Shown here in pieces: positions 1 to 7,138 of a stretch of DNA of 7,188 nt (position 1 is the stretch's first letter; each line of letters starts with the position of its first letter). The notes below the pieces were generated by a model that saw only the letters and a list, made by a program, of their open reading frames with translations, had not been told where the DNA came from and made no database searches. Source of the DNA: Planctomycetaceae bacterium. GTDB taxonomy: Bacteria; Planctomycetota; Planctomycetia; Planctomycetales; Planctomycetaceae. Where the stretch lies: contig DOCI01000214.1 in assembly GCA_003503535.1 (NCBI GenBank), positions 4,363-11,550 on the forward strand, read 5' to 3'. The translations under genes and the position numbers were made by a program.

Positions 1-31
1 GTGCATGTTGATCGATACCGAGAAAGAGCAT
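1..31 (-). CDS. 5' end of a probable IS110-family (DEDD) transposase, cut by the window edge
   Basis: Only the first ten codons are inside the window, reading MLFLGIDQHA on the minus strand. The GIDQHA string matches the start of IS110-type transposases, where the Asp of the GIDxH motif is the first acidic residue of the RuvC-like DEDD catalytic site. An AGAGGA Shine-Dalgarno-like sequence lies five bases upstream of the ATG, unusually clear for this window, which supports a true start. The enzyme would act in the cytoplasm to move its own element. The rest of the gene and the element's far end lie outside the window, so intactness cannot be judged. The identification rests on a very short peptide; a different protein starting with a RuvC/actin-like strand is possible. 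Confidence 0.5.
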   Translation of the reverse strand, partial: MLFLGIDQHA

Positions 32-132
32 GGTGGTCCTCTTTTGACAAAGAGTGAGTATGATTTCCCAGTGATCGGAAAATCAAAATCCCCATTCCAG
101 GCAACTCTTTTCATTGATGTTAAAGGCCCTGT

Positions 133-1596
133 TCATTTCTCCGGTAATGCTTCGATAATTCTGGCAATGACCTCATCCAGATAAGAGTAAACATCCGCAG
201 AACTGGGGCCCAAACGAACGATAACCAGATCGTGAGAGGGGATCACCATCGTAACCTGTCCCATGAAGCCTGCTGCCCAATATGCATCTTTGGGAACACG
301 TTCCATTCTGGAAGAGAGATTGAGCCAGAACATTCCACCGTAGTTCTTTTTGTCGTCGGCTGGTGCAGGTGTCGCGACGAAATTTGTCCAGCCTTCGGGC
401 AGGATCCGCTCCCCCTGCCACACACCATCGTTCAGATAGAGTAATCCAAACCGGGTCCAGTCTCGAGCGGAGACGTAGTCGTATCCACACATGATGAAAT
501 TTCCCCAAGCGTCTGTTTCCAGTACCACGCTGCGAGCACCAATCTGGTCGAACAGAGCCCGCTGAGGAAATGTGAGATAGTCCTCGCCTTGTGACTCGAC
601 TGTGTCGCGGATGATACGTCCGAGGCTCAGGGGGTCACTGTTTAAGTATGAGTACCGCGTACCGGGCGGCACTTTTAATGGTTGATTGACGGCATGTTCC
701 AGCACGTTGAGGGAGTCGAAATAAACCCGCATATGTTCGTTTTTGGAGATTAACGTCTCGGGCCCTTTGAAGCTAAGATTTGTGAAGTCCAAGCCACTAC
801 TCATATTCAATAGGTCCCGGATACGGATTTCTCGACGCGGGTCGTCTACGCCCTGCCACTCCTTGATGGGAGCTGGTTGATCGAGAGTGAGCAGTCCGCG
901 ATGGATCAGAATTCCAATCAGTGTCGCAGTAATGCTCTTGCCCTCCGACCAACTGATCTGTGGAGTCTCCTTTGTCCAGCCGGGTGCGTAACGTTCGCCA
1001 ATAATCTTGCCTCGGTACGCGACCACGAAGGCTCGTGTGTTTTGCTCAATCTGCTCCATGGCCCAGTCGAGTGCCTCCGTAACGGCTTCCGTATCTACAC
1101 CGGAAACAGGCTCGGTCGCTCCCAAATCGCCCATAGGCCAAGCCTGACTGGCAGCGTTGGGAAGATTACGTGGCACGAGTACAGGTTTGAAGTAAACCTC
1201 TGTTTTTCCGCGAGGAAGAATGGTACTGCCTTGATCACCGGTGTATCGCGCACTGCGAGGCGAAGCACCGGGAGCTGTCACAGTAACCAGTCTTTGCTTC
1301 TCATCCACTTGGTATTCAAAGTCAGACGACCATCCAAAGTACTGAAAAGGAGCAATGTCCTGCGCGATCACTTCCTCTGGAGTTCGCTGATAATCGCGTC
1401 CTACAACCCAAAGACCAGAGCTGAGGTGGTGAGCACAGATCGCTGCTCGGAATTCCAGATTTTCGAGGCGACTTTCTTCCGCGGAGCTGGACTGCTTATT
1501 GGGTTCTGCAGCCGGCAAGGCATTACTGTGAATGGCCCAGGCAAGAAAAACATAATAACACCGGAGAGCAAGAGGTCTGAGGCTGTCGGTATGCAT
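133..1596 (-). CDS. Secreted beta-lactamase-fold serine hydrolase (class C / 6-aminohexanoate-dimer hydrolase-like)
   Basis: Numbering is from the ATG at 1596 (487 residues). Residues 1-30 form a signal peptide with a hydrophobic stretch (YYVFLAWAI) and a likely cleavage after ALPAA. A family-typical N-terminal region follows (about 43-150, including CAHHLSSGLWVVGRD near 54-68), then the catalytic beta-lactamase-fold domain from about 165 to the end. Catalytic motifs are visible: SEGK (S217, K220) as SxxK, YLN (Y317 to N319) as the YxN equivalent, and GFMGQ (443-447) in place of the KTG/HxG loop, as in nylon-oligomer-hydrolase-like relatives. The motifs imply an acyl-serine hydrolase acting on an ester or amide outside the cytoplasm; the substrate cannot be read from sequence. 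The frame stays open upstream to a TTG at 1683, but only the ATG puts the signal peptide at the N terminus. No strong Shine-Dalgarno is seen. The gene stands alone between transposon remnants and appears intact. Confidence 0.88.
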   Translation of the reverse strand: MHTDSLRPLALRCYYVFLAWAIHSNALPAAEPNKQSSSAEESRLENLEFRAAICAHHLSSGLWVVGRDYQRTPEEVIAQDIAPFQYFGWSSDFEYQVDEKQRLVTVTAPGASPRSARYTGDQGSTILPRGKTEVYFKPVLVPRNLPNAASQAWPMGDLGATEPVSGVDTEAVTEALDWAMEQIEQNTRAFVVAYRGKIIGERYAPGWTKETPQISWSEGKSITATLIGILIHRGLLTLDQPAPIKEWQGVDDPRREIRIRDLLNMSSGLDFTNLSFKGPETLISKNEHMRVYFDSLNVLEHAVNQPLKVPPGTRYSYLNSDPLSLGRIIRDTVESQGEDYLTFPQRALFDQIGARSVVLETDAWGNFIMCGYDYVSARDWTRFGLLYLNDGVWQGERILPEGWTNFVATPAPADDKKNYGGMFWLNLSSRMERVPKDAYWAAGFMGQVTMVIPSHDLVIVRLGPSSADVYSYLDEVIARIIEALPEK

Positions 1597-1621
1597 GGCG
1601 GCTTGTCTTTCAAAGAGATAA

Positions 1622-1645
1622 GTTTCAAAGATCCTTCGTTGAAAC
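1622..1645. promoter_or_regulatory. Dyad GTTTCAA-N10-TTGAAAC upstream of the serine hydrolase gene
   Basis: Two perfect 7-base inverted arms (1622-1628 and 1639-1645) are separated by 10 bases and lie 25-50 bases upstream of the ATG at 1596. The size and position fit a dimeric regulator's operator or a leader hairpin. Its place in the 5' region also agrees with the start at 1596 rather than 1683. The regulator is unknown and a chance match cannot be excluded. Confidence 0.3.
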
Positions 1646-1683
1646 GAATATGATCTGTGATTCTTAATTCGATAGCAAGACAA

Positions 1684-2490
1684 TACCTAAGTTATTGAGA
1701 AATACCAGATTTGGGCTGGACGCTTCGTGCCGTGCTGTTTGTCATTAATTTCAGGACTTTTTCTCGCGATTTCTCGTCACTTTGACTATCAGTCGATTAA
1801 TACCGGATTCGGTCGTTAATTTCAATTTGCTTCCGACTCTGTGATTCTTTAATCAAACCGATCTGCTTCATTCCAATCAATATGCTCCTTCTCCCACGAC
1901 GTCCCTTAAGCCACATTCTTATCGCAAGTCTGACAACTCAATGCTCGGTTTGCTTTGAGTCGAGCTATTCGAGCAGCAACTCTTGCCTCCTCCAACTGCT
2001 TCAGTATTTCCGCTCCGATACGGTCGAACCCAACGAAAATGCAGAGCATCAATACGAAGCTCCGTTTCGCATCCGACGCAATCATGCACAACTCGTCGAT
2101 AAGTCCTCAAGAATCGTTCACGGCTGGGATGCTCACAGGGCCACTACGCGGGCCTGGGTCCTTGTTCCGGCAGACCCTGATCAAAACTGGTTGTTGATCG
2201 CGTCGAAGTCGAATGAAATGAAGCTGGCATTCTCGTTCTCCGCTGCATCCGACCGGATGGTCGCAGTGATCTGATTTACCGCTGCGATCCGAACATTGCT
2301 TTGCCAACGATGGATGGAATTCAACTGAAAGGAGATGAGGGAGCGATTTCGATCGACGAAGAATGATTGGAAGATGCGACCAATGGATCTGCAAATACAA
2401 AACCACTTTTGAGAACGCTGGATTCAAACCGGTCAAACTCTTCCAGACGCCGCTTATTTTGGTACATTATTAATGCTTGTCACGCTACAA
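1684..2490. other. About 800 bases without a recognisable gene; possible decayed sequence
   Basis: No convincing gene is seen on either strand. A plus-strand frame is open from 1882 to 2274, but its product has no recognisable motif and poor composition. Another plus frame is open from 2217 to 2363 and reads protein-like (for example DLIYRCDPNIALPTMDG), then a TGA at 2364, then open again to about 2510. On the minus strand one frame spans 2436 to 1906 with a single TGA at 2107-2109. These overlapping broken frames could be the remains of one gene or chance. A near-identical 13-base sequence occurs at 1741-1753 and 1812-1824 (12 of 13 bases match). No tRNA, rRNA or CRISPR repeat is seen. Confidence 0.5.
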
Positions 2491-2829
2491 CTAATAGCCG
2501 CACTCATACTTAATTGCCTGAATAAAACGTTCACTGCGACTATTCAGATTGGAACTCTTGGTCCTGGGTTTGTCTTTGGATTCATCGCGAACCCAGCTCA
2601 GGAATGTGGCTGGAGAGACAATCGAGATCAGTTCCTCGATCGCCCGGCTAATCACTTTGCCATATATAAGTAACCGCTCCCGCTCCTCTGGCTTCGTGTG
2701 AACCTGGCCGGGAAACGGTGCCCTGTGAATCATGTTTTCCACTTTGAGATATTCGACATATATAGCCAGTTCATTGTTTGTCGAGAAAGCGATCATAGCC
2801 AGCAGGGAGTGGAAAATCCTGGCCGTCAT
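2491..2829 (-). pseudogene. Internally deleted integrase-type (rve, DDE) transposase remnant
   Basis: From the ATG at 2829 the frame gives 112 residues. Residues 1-85 resemble the N-terminal part of an integrase-core transposase family common in planctomycetes: MTARIFHSLLAMIAFS, an amphipathic VEYLKVEN helix, PEERERLLIYGK, and the helix-turn-helix-like stretch ISIVSPATFLSWVRDE. Near residues 86-93 the sequence jumps directly to NLNSRSERFIQAIKYEC (94-110), which in intact relatives lies at the end of the catalytic core and carries the Glu of the D,D,E triad (here E100). The intervening segment, an estimated two hundred or more codons with both catalytic Asp residues, is missing. A TAG follows two codons after KYEC, so the C-terminal region is lost too. 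The frame stays open upstream to a TTG at 3021, but family resemblance begins at 2829. No transposition activity is expected. Identification is by remembered motif similarity, not a search. Confidence 0.72.
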
Positions 2830-2869
2830 GGTATGGTTGTATTCTGTAATATGGATTGGTGTGACACAT

Positions 2870-2883
2870 TCGCTGTACAGCGA
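2870..2883. repeat. Perfect 14-base palindrome TCGCTGTACAGCGA
   Basis: This uninterrupted palindrome lies about 40 bases upstream of the transposase remnant's ATG and about 140 bases upstream of the sulfatase start. GATTGGT occurs on both sides (2854-2860 and 2882-2888). It could be part of the dead element's end or control region, or an operator for either divergent gene. Function is inferred only from position. Confidence 0.4.
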
Positions 2884-3020
2884 TTGGTTGTCGAGAAAAC
2901 AGGCAAAAGCGGTCTCGACAGTGGTTACTTTGAGAATCGTTTTTGAGGTTTCATAACAACCATCGAAGTCTGCCTGATCGGCCTTGAAATCCAGACCAAC
3001 TACCAAGAATCGACATCCCA

Positions 3021-5195
3021 ATGTTTTATAATCTTTATCAACATTTTTATTCTCTTATCACAGCTTGTGGAATCTGCTTTTTGGTGCAGACTGCAGTACT
3101 GGCTGAGGAATCGTCACCGATTCGTGTGGCCTGCCTGGGTGACAGTATCACGGCCGGAGCGAGAGTGGACGCGAAGACTGAGTCTTACCCTGCTCGATTG
3201 CAGGAACTTCTGGGTGAAAACTTTGAAGTGCGTAACTTCGGTATCGGCGGGGCGACCTTGATCAAAACCGGTCGCCCCAACATCTGGAGTAACCTCGATG
3301 CCGTTAAGAAGTTTCAGCCACACATCGCGGTCATTTCATTGGGAACGAATGATACAGTTGGCGGGGGTCGCATAAACTGGGAGCAGATCGGACGGTTTGA
3401 GGATGATTACTCCGAGTTGATTACTGAGTTGGCCAACCTGCCTACCAAGCCACAGATTATCGTCTGTACTCCATCAGCGATGGTGCTGACGACTCCAGAT
3501 CTGTCCGAGAAACGACTCGCCGATCTGACTGAGCGAAAAACTCGGTTGCAGGAATTGTGTGAGCGGATTCGCAAAGTCGCAATAAAGCACGAGGACAGGA
3601 ACGTCTTCTTGCTTGAACTTAATGAGGTTCTACAAGATCGACCTGAACTGCTCAGTAACGGCGATGGTGTGCATCCCAATGCCCAAGGATACCTGGCTAT
3701 CGCTCAAACCCTCGCCAAGAGGATTCGGCCACACCAGAAGCAACCCAATATTGTCTTGTTTCTGGTGGACGACTTGGGCTGGCAAGACACCTCGGTGCCA
3801 TTCCATACGTATGCCACGGACTTCAACCGACGCTACCACACGCCGCACATGGAGCAACTCGCTAAGAAAGGTATGAAGTTCACTCAGGCGTATGCGTGCA
3901 GTGTCTGCTCACCGACACGAGTCAGCCTGATGACTGGCCTCAACGCCGCCCGGCATCGAGTGACCAACTGGACTCTCCGGAAGAACGCCAGCAATGATCG
4001 AAAGCATCCGCAACTCGACTTATCCCTGTGGAATGTTAATGGCCTGAGTCCAGAGCCGGATATTGAGCGGACAGTCCATGCCAAAGCTCTGCCTGAATAT
4101 TTGCGCGAGGCTGGCTATCGCACGATCCACGTTGGCAAAGCCCACTTCGGAGCGATCGGAACTCCTGGAAGTGATCCACTGAACGTCGGCTTCGATGTCA
4201 ACATCGCTGGTCATGCTGCAGGTGGTCCCGGCAGCTTTCTTGGTCAACAAAACTTTAGCGCCGTGTGGCGGAAGGGCGATCGCGTTTGGGACGTCCCCGG
4301 ACTGGAGGATTACCATGGCAAAGAGATCTTCCTGACGGAAGCTCTCACAATCGAAGCCAACAAGGCGATGGACAAGTCTGTCGCAGTTGAGAAACCATTC
4401 TTCCTCTACATGTCTCACTACGCGGTGCATGTTCCCTTTGCCGTTGATGCGCGGTTCTATCAGAAGTACCGCGATGCTGGCCTTGATCATACGGAATCGA
4501 TGTATGCCGCAATGGTCGAAGGAATGGATAAGTCACTGGGCGATATTCTCGCCAACGTTGAACGCCACGGATTGTCCAATGATACGATTGTGATGTTCAT
4601 GTCCGACAACGGCGGGCTGAGTGCACATGGTCGCGGTGGTAAGCCTCACACGCACAATAAGCCATTGTCCAGTGGCAAGGGCTCAGCCCATGAGGGGGGC
4701 GTCCGTGTCCCCATGATTGTCTCCTGGCCAGGTGTGACGGAAGCTGGTTCGGTATGCCAACAGCCGGTGATTATCGAAGACTTCTTTCCTACAATTCTGG
4801 AGATAGCTGGCGTCTCCTCAGTTGAGCAGATTGGCGGTGTGATTGATGGACGCAGCTTCGTGGGTCTACTCCAGGGGAATCAGGATCAGTCTCGTGAAGA
4901 TCGACCACTGGTGTGGCACTTTCCGAACAACTGGGGTCCTAATGGCCCCGGCATCGGTCCTTCCAGTGCGATCCGTTGGGGAGATTGGAAGCTGATCTAC
5001 TACCACCAGTCGCAACAGTACGAACTGTTTAATCTGGCCGAGGACTTGGGTGAACAGAACAACCATATTGAGCAGCACCCCGACGTGCGTGATCGCCTGG
5101 CTGACAAACTTACCGAGTATCTGAGATCAGTTGATGCTCAAATGCCGATCATCAAGGCAACCGGAAAAGCCGTCCCCTACCCTGGCTATCAATAG
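3021..5195 (+). CDS. Secreted SGNH/GDSL hydrolase fused to a type I sulfatase
   Basis: The 724-residue product begins with a hydrophobic signal peptide (cleavage likely after AVLA, residue 28), followed by two enzymes. Residues 34-236 are an SGNH hydrolase: GDSIT with nucleophile S42, the IGG block near 75-77, GTND with N110, and DGVHP with D215 and H218. The family hydrolyses esters such as O-acetyl groups on carbohydrates. After a very short join, residues 242-710 form a sulfatase: DD at 250-251 for the metal, CSPTR with C296 as the formylglycine precursor, GKAHFG with K373 and H375, H466/H470, SDNGG with D529 and N530, and SGKGSAHEGG with K553. All key residues are present in both parts, so both could be active, provided a formylglycine-generating enzyme exists elsewhere. 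The GKxH site has Ala where Trp is common. The ATG at 3021 is the only start, with an in-frame TGA at 2985. No Shine-Dalgarno is seen, and the signal's n-region lacks Lys or Arg. The 5' flank is transposon debris. The substrate is probably a sulfated, esterified glycan, but this is inference. Confidence 0.93.
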   Translation: MFYNLYQHFYSLITACGICFLVQTAVLAEESSPIRVACLGDSITAGARVDAKTESYPARLQELLGENFEVRNFGIGGATLIKTGRPNIWSNLDAVKKFQPHIAVISLGTNDTVGGGRINWEQIGRFEDDYSELITELANLPTKPQIIVCTPSAMVLTTPDLSEKRLADLTERKTRLQELCERIRKVAIKHEDRNVFLLELNEVLQDRPELLSNGDGVHPNAQGYLAIAQTLAKRIRPHQKQPNIVLFLVDDLGWQDTSVPFHTYATDFNRRYHTPHMEQLAKKGMKFTQAYACSVCSPTRVSLMTGLNAARHRVTNWTLRKNASNDRKHPQLDLSLWNVNGLSPEPDIERTVHAKALPEYLREAGYRTIHVGKAHFGAIGTPGSDPLNVGFDVNIAGHAAGGPGSFLGQQNFSAVWRKGDRVWDVPGLEDYHGKEIFLTEALTIEANKAMDKSVAVEKPFFLYMSHYAVHVPFAVDARFYQKYRDAGLDHTESMYAAMVEGMDKSLGDILANVERHGLSNDTIVMFMSDNGGLSAHGRGGKPHTHNKPLSSGKGSAHEGGVRVPMIVSWPGVTEAGSVCQQPVIIEDFFPTILEIAGVSSVEQIGGVIDGRSFVGLLQGNQDQSREDRPLVWHFPNNWGPNGPGIGPSSAIRWGDWKLIYYHQSQQYELFNLAEDLGEQNNHIEQHPDVRDRLADKLTEYLRSVDAQMPIIKATGKAVPYPGYQ

Positions 5196-5200
5196 CATCA

Positions 5201-5353
5201 ATGCGAGGATTGCTGATTCGATTCATCCAATCGCTCGGTCAGTTCGCAGATCGAGAAGATTCCAGGAAGTCTGCTCTATTCGCTTCCAGGGCAGACATGA
5301 TCGAAAACCTCGAACCGTTCGACCCTGACTTTTCAGTTCCCCCCCACAAATGA
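5201..5353 (+). CDS. Possible small ORF of 50 codons directly after the sulfatase gene
   Basis: An ATG five bases after the sulfatase stop opens a 50-residue frame. The product has a hydrophobic, basic start (MRGLLIRFIQSLGQF) and an acidic, proline-rich end (MIENLEPFDPDFSVPP). Its composition is protein-like and the spacing would suit translational coupling. No Shine-Dalgarno is seen and I recognise no family. It could instead be a fragment of a lost gene or a chance frame. Confidence 0.25.
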   Translation: MRGLLIRFIQSLGQFADREDSRKSALFASRADMIENLEPFDPDFSVPPHK

Positions 5354-5595
5354 ATGAAATCAAAGAGAAGTGAAAGCATTGTTGAAGTGATGTGAAACAA
5401 TAGACGCTACAAAACAGGCGTTTATGAAGCGTTGCTATAGCCAGGTTAACGTGAGTTTAGCCCTGCTGAAGATCCCGCAGTCCTGGTGCGATCATCGATT
5501 TGACTAAAAAGTAGTCGCTGTCCCATAGCGACCTGAGAATACGGGCGGTTTTCGACAATCAATTTGGTGGGTTGACTGAGTTCGATTAGTAACTA
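5354..5595. other. Gap between the convergent sulfatase and PQQ-like genes
   Basis: The gap holds the terminator-like hairpin at 5506-5532 and nothing else I can support. A weak imperfect hairpin can be drawn between 5401-5408 and 5427-5437 but lacks a following T run. No clear terminator for the plus-strand sulfatase gene was found. Confidence 0.5.
5506..5532 (-). terminator. Rho-independent terminator-like hairpin after the PQQ-like gene
   Basis: On the minus strand GTCGCT, a 7-base loop, and AGCGAC form a perfect 6-bp stem, followed after two bases by CTTTTTAG with a run of five T. It lies about 65 bases beyond the stop of the propeller gene at 5596, the right place and orientation to end that transcript. 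The stem is short, so strength is uncertain. It may instead be a dispersed palindromic repeat. Confidence 0.5.
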
Positions 5596-6888
5596 TCATT
5601 GCGTCAATTCCAGACAGACGATATGGCCGTTTCGGTCTTTGCAATACAACCGACCATTGCTAAATGCGACATGTGGCCACGCATCGGATTTGCCAATGCG
5701 TTTCAGCGAAGCTAGCTCTGTGTATTTCTCGGACGAGCGATCGGCCAGTTCGACAAGCGATAGATCACCATTGCCTGCCCAGACAATCAGCTTGTCATCA
5801 GCAGTAACAATGCATGACCCCGCTTCGCCACACGTGCCACCGCGCCATACGATTCTTCCGGTTTCAAAGTCCAGGCAAAACACATTCTGCCACGCCCAAT
5901 AAACATGACCATCATGGATCACCGGCGTGCAAACCTTGGAAGCTGCTTTCTGCTCCCACAGGAGTTCGGCCCCTTTCAAGGTGATCCGCAGCTTGACAAT
6001 CTTGTTTTGATTGTAGGCTGAAGTTAACAGGACACAATTATCGTGAACGGCGACGGACGCAATATTGTTTGCGAATGATGTAATCCATGGATAAGTCGCA
6101 ACGGTATGTCCCTCTTTCCCCTTATCCAATCGTGCCACTAGCAATCCGTCATGATTATGAATCGCCACGCACGACAGGCCTTCGATCATCATCAGTACAG
6201 GACCACCATTATGACCAGCAGAAGCATTCGATTGTGAAGCCCATGCCTGTTTTCCGGTATTTTTATCGAACGCAATCAAACTCCCCTGCTTGGCGCCAAC
6301 TTCGACAATCAGCCAGTCACCATGAATCAACGGTGAAGACGTGAAGCCGTAATCTCGCAATCCGCTTCTTCCGACCTTTGGCCGTTGTGGTACGTCAAAT
6401 GTGTCATAAAGATTTAAGCTCCAGACACTTTGCCCCGCAGATCGTGTATTCCAGCAGTTTAAGTCTCCGTCCGTACTCAATGTGTACAGAAGACCGGTTT
6501 CAGTATCGAATTCGGGCGTCGATGAAGGCCCGGAATACAAGCCCTCATCCCCAGTTGCCAGACGACCATACCTGGGACACGGATAGCTTTGTCGCCATAA
6601 TTCCTTGCCCGACATCGCATCAAGACAAACAATGTGTTCCTGATCCTGTTGCCATCCCATTGTGAAGAGCTGCCCATTCACAACGAGTGGCGACGACGCG
6701 CCCTCGGGAACCTGCACACGCCAGATTTCGTGAAGAGGCCATTTCCCATTCTTCCAACCCGACGATTCTGCAACGATGTCATTACGACCAGTACCACGCC
6801 AGTGCGCCCAATCCTCTCCAGAAACCGGCGGCCCGGCGATTTGGCAAATCAACAGGAAAGAAACCACACATCGTATGAATTGAATCAT
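5596..6888 (-). CDS. Secreted PQQ-binding-like beta-propeller repeat protein
   Basis: From the ATG at 6888 the product is 430 residues. Residues 1-24 are a signal peptide (MIQFIRCVVSFLLICQIAG, cleavage near VSG). The mature start DWAHWRGTGRND (26-37) matches the DWxxWRGxxR opening of a very common planctomycete family of exported propeller proteins. Blade-like repeats of the form LDxxTGKxxW are visible: CLDAMSGKELWR (88-99), a weaker one at 141-160, AFDKNTGKQAWA (206-217) and CLDFETGRIVWRG (338-350). The closing blade is near 402-428 (NGRLYCKDRNGHIVCLEL). The fold is that of quinoprotein-like propellers, but many members show no evidence of binding PQQ. No haem c motif (CxxCH) is present, which argues against a quinohaemoprotein dehydrogenase. 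A scaffold or binding role outside the cytoplasm is likely. The frame extends to ATGs at 6933 and 7023, but only 6888 gives a compact signal peptide. No strong Shine-Dalgarno is seen. The gene converges on the sulfatase gene. Confidence 0.87.
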   Translation of the reverse strand: MIQFIRCVVSFLLICQIAGPPVSGEDWAHWRGTGRNDIVAESSGWKNGKWPLHEIWRVQVPEGASSPLVVNGQLFTMGWQQDQEHIVCLDAMSGKELWRQSYPCPRYGRLATGDEGLYSGPSSTPEFDTETGLLYTLSTDGDLNCWNTRSAGQSVWSLNLYDTFDVPQRPKVGRSGLRDYGFTSSPLIHGDWLIVEVGAKQGSLIAFDKNTGKQAWASQSNASAGHNGGPVLMMIEGLSCVAIHNHDGLLVARLDKGKEGHTVATYPWITSFANNIASVAVHDNCVLLTSAYNQNKIVKLRITLKGAELLWEQKAASKVCTPVIHDGHVYWAWQNVFCLDFETGRIVWRGGTCGEAGSCIVTADDKLIVWAGNGDLSLVELADRSSEKYTELASLKRIGKSDAWPHVAFSNGRLYCKDRNGHIVCLELTQ

Positions 6889-6937
6889 TAACTTGTCTTT
6901 GACTGCGAGTAAAGGATTACTGTTGAAATTCATCGAG

Positions 6938-6968
6938 TGTTGTTTACAAACGACAGCCTTGTTGTTTA
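6938..6968. promoter_or_regulatory. Pair of TGTTGTTTA direct repeats upstream of the propeller gene
   Basis: The 9-mer TGTTGTTTA occurs at 6938-6946 and 6960-6968, offset by 22 bases, close to two helical turns. The pair lies 50-80 bases upstream of the preferred start at 6888. Same-face spacing would suit an activator or repressor, but no regulator is identified and no convincing -35/-10 pair accompanies it. If the longer ORF starting at 7023 were used, the pair would lie inside coding sequence. Confidence 0.25.
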
Positions 6969-7138
6969 TCACGACATTCTGATATTTTCTGTCCGAGTTC
7001 CCGACACGCAGAGAGTTTAACATTTTGATCGTGAATGTAACTCAATCATCTGAAGTGTTCAGGGAATTGGTCTCGAATTTCGATCCCCTGCTGTTTCATT
7101 CTATTTTGACTCCTAACTGAAGTTTTGCAAATTCCAAT

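Noticed and set aside
2..184. Open plus-strand frame from the left edge to a TAA at 182-184, possible C-terminus of a gene
   Set aside because: It overlaps the IS110-like start and the 3' end of the serine hydrolase on the other strand, and shows no recognisable motif.
877..1653. 258-codon plus-strand open frame
   Set aside because: It is antisense to the serine hydrolase, whose catalytic motifs prove the minus-strand frame; the plus product has no domain features.
2415..2430. tRNA T-arm-like sequence GGTTTGAATCC on the minus strand
   Set aside because: The flanking bases do not form a T-stem and no acceptor, D or anticodon arm can be drawn.
2107..2436. 109-codon minus-strand frame and its same-frame continuation to 1906
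   Set aside because: It is interrupted by a TGA at 2107-2109, its composition is poor (many Cys, His, Arg), and no motif is seen; treated as part of the gene-free region.
3027..3032. Perfect TATAAT -10 sequence
   Set aside because: It lies inside the first codons of the sulfatase gene and has no -35 at proper spacing (TCGACA is only 11 bases upstream); using it would remove the signal peptide start.
4020..4490. 156-codon minus-strand frame inside the sulfatase
   Set aside because: It is a shadow of the well-supported sulfatase domain on the plus strand.
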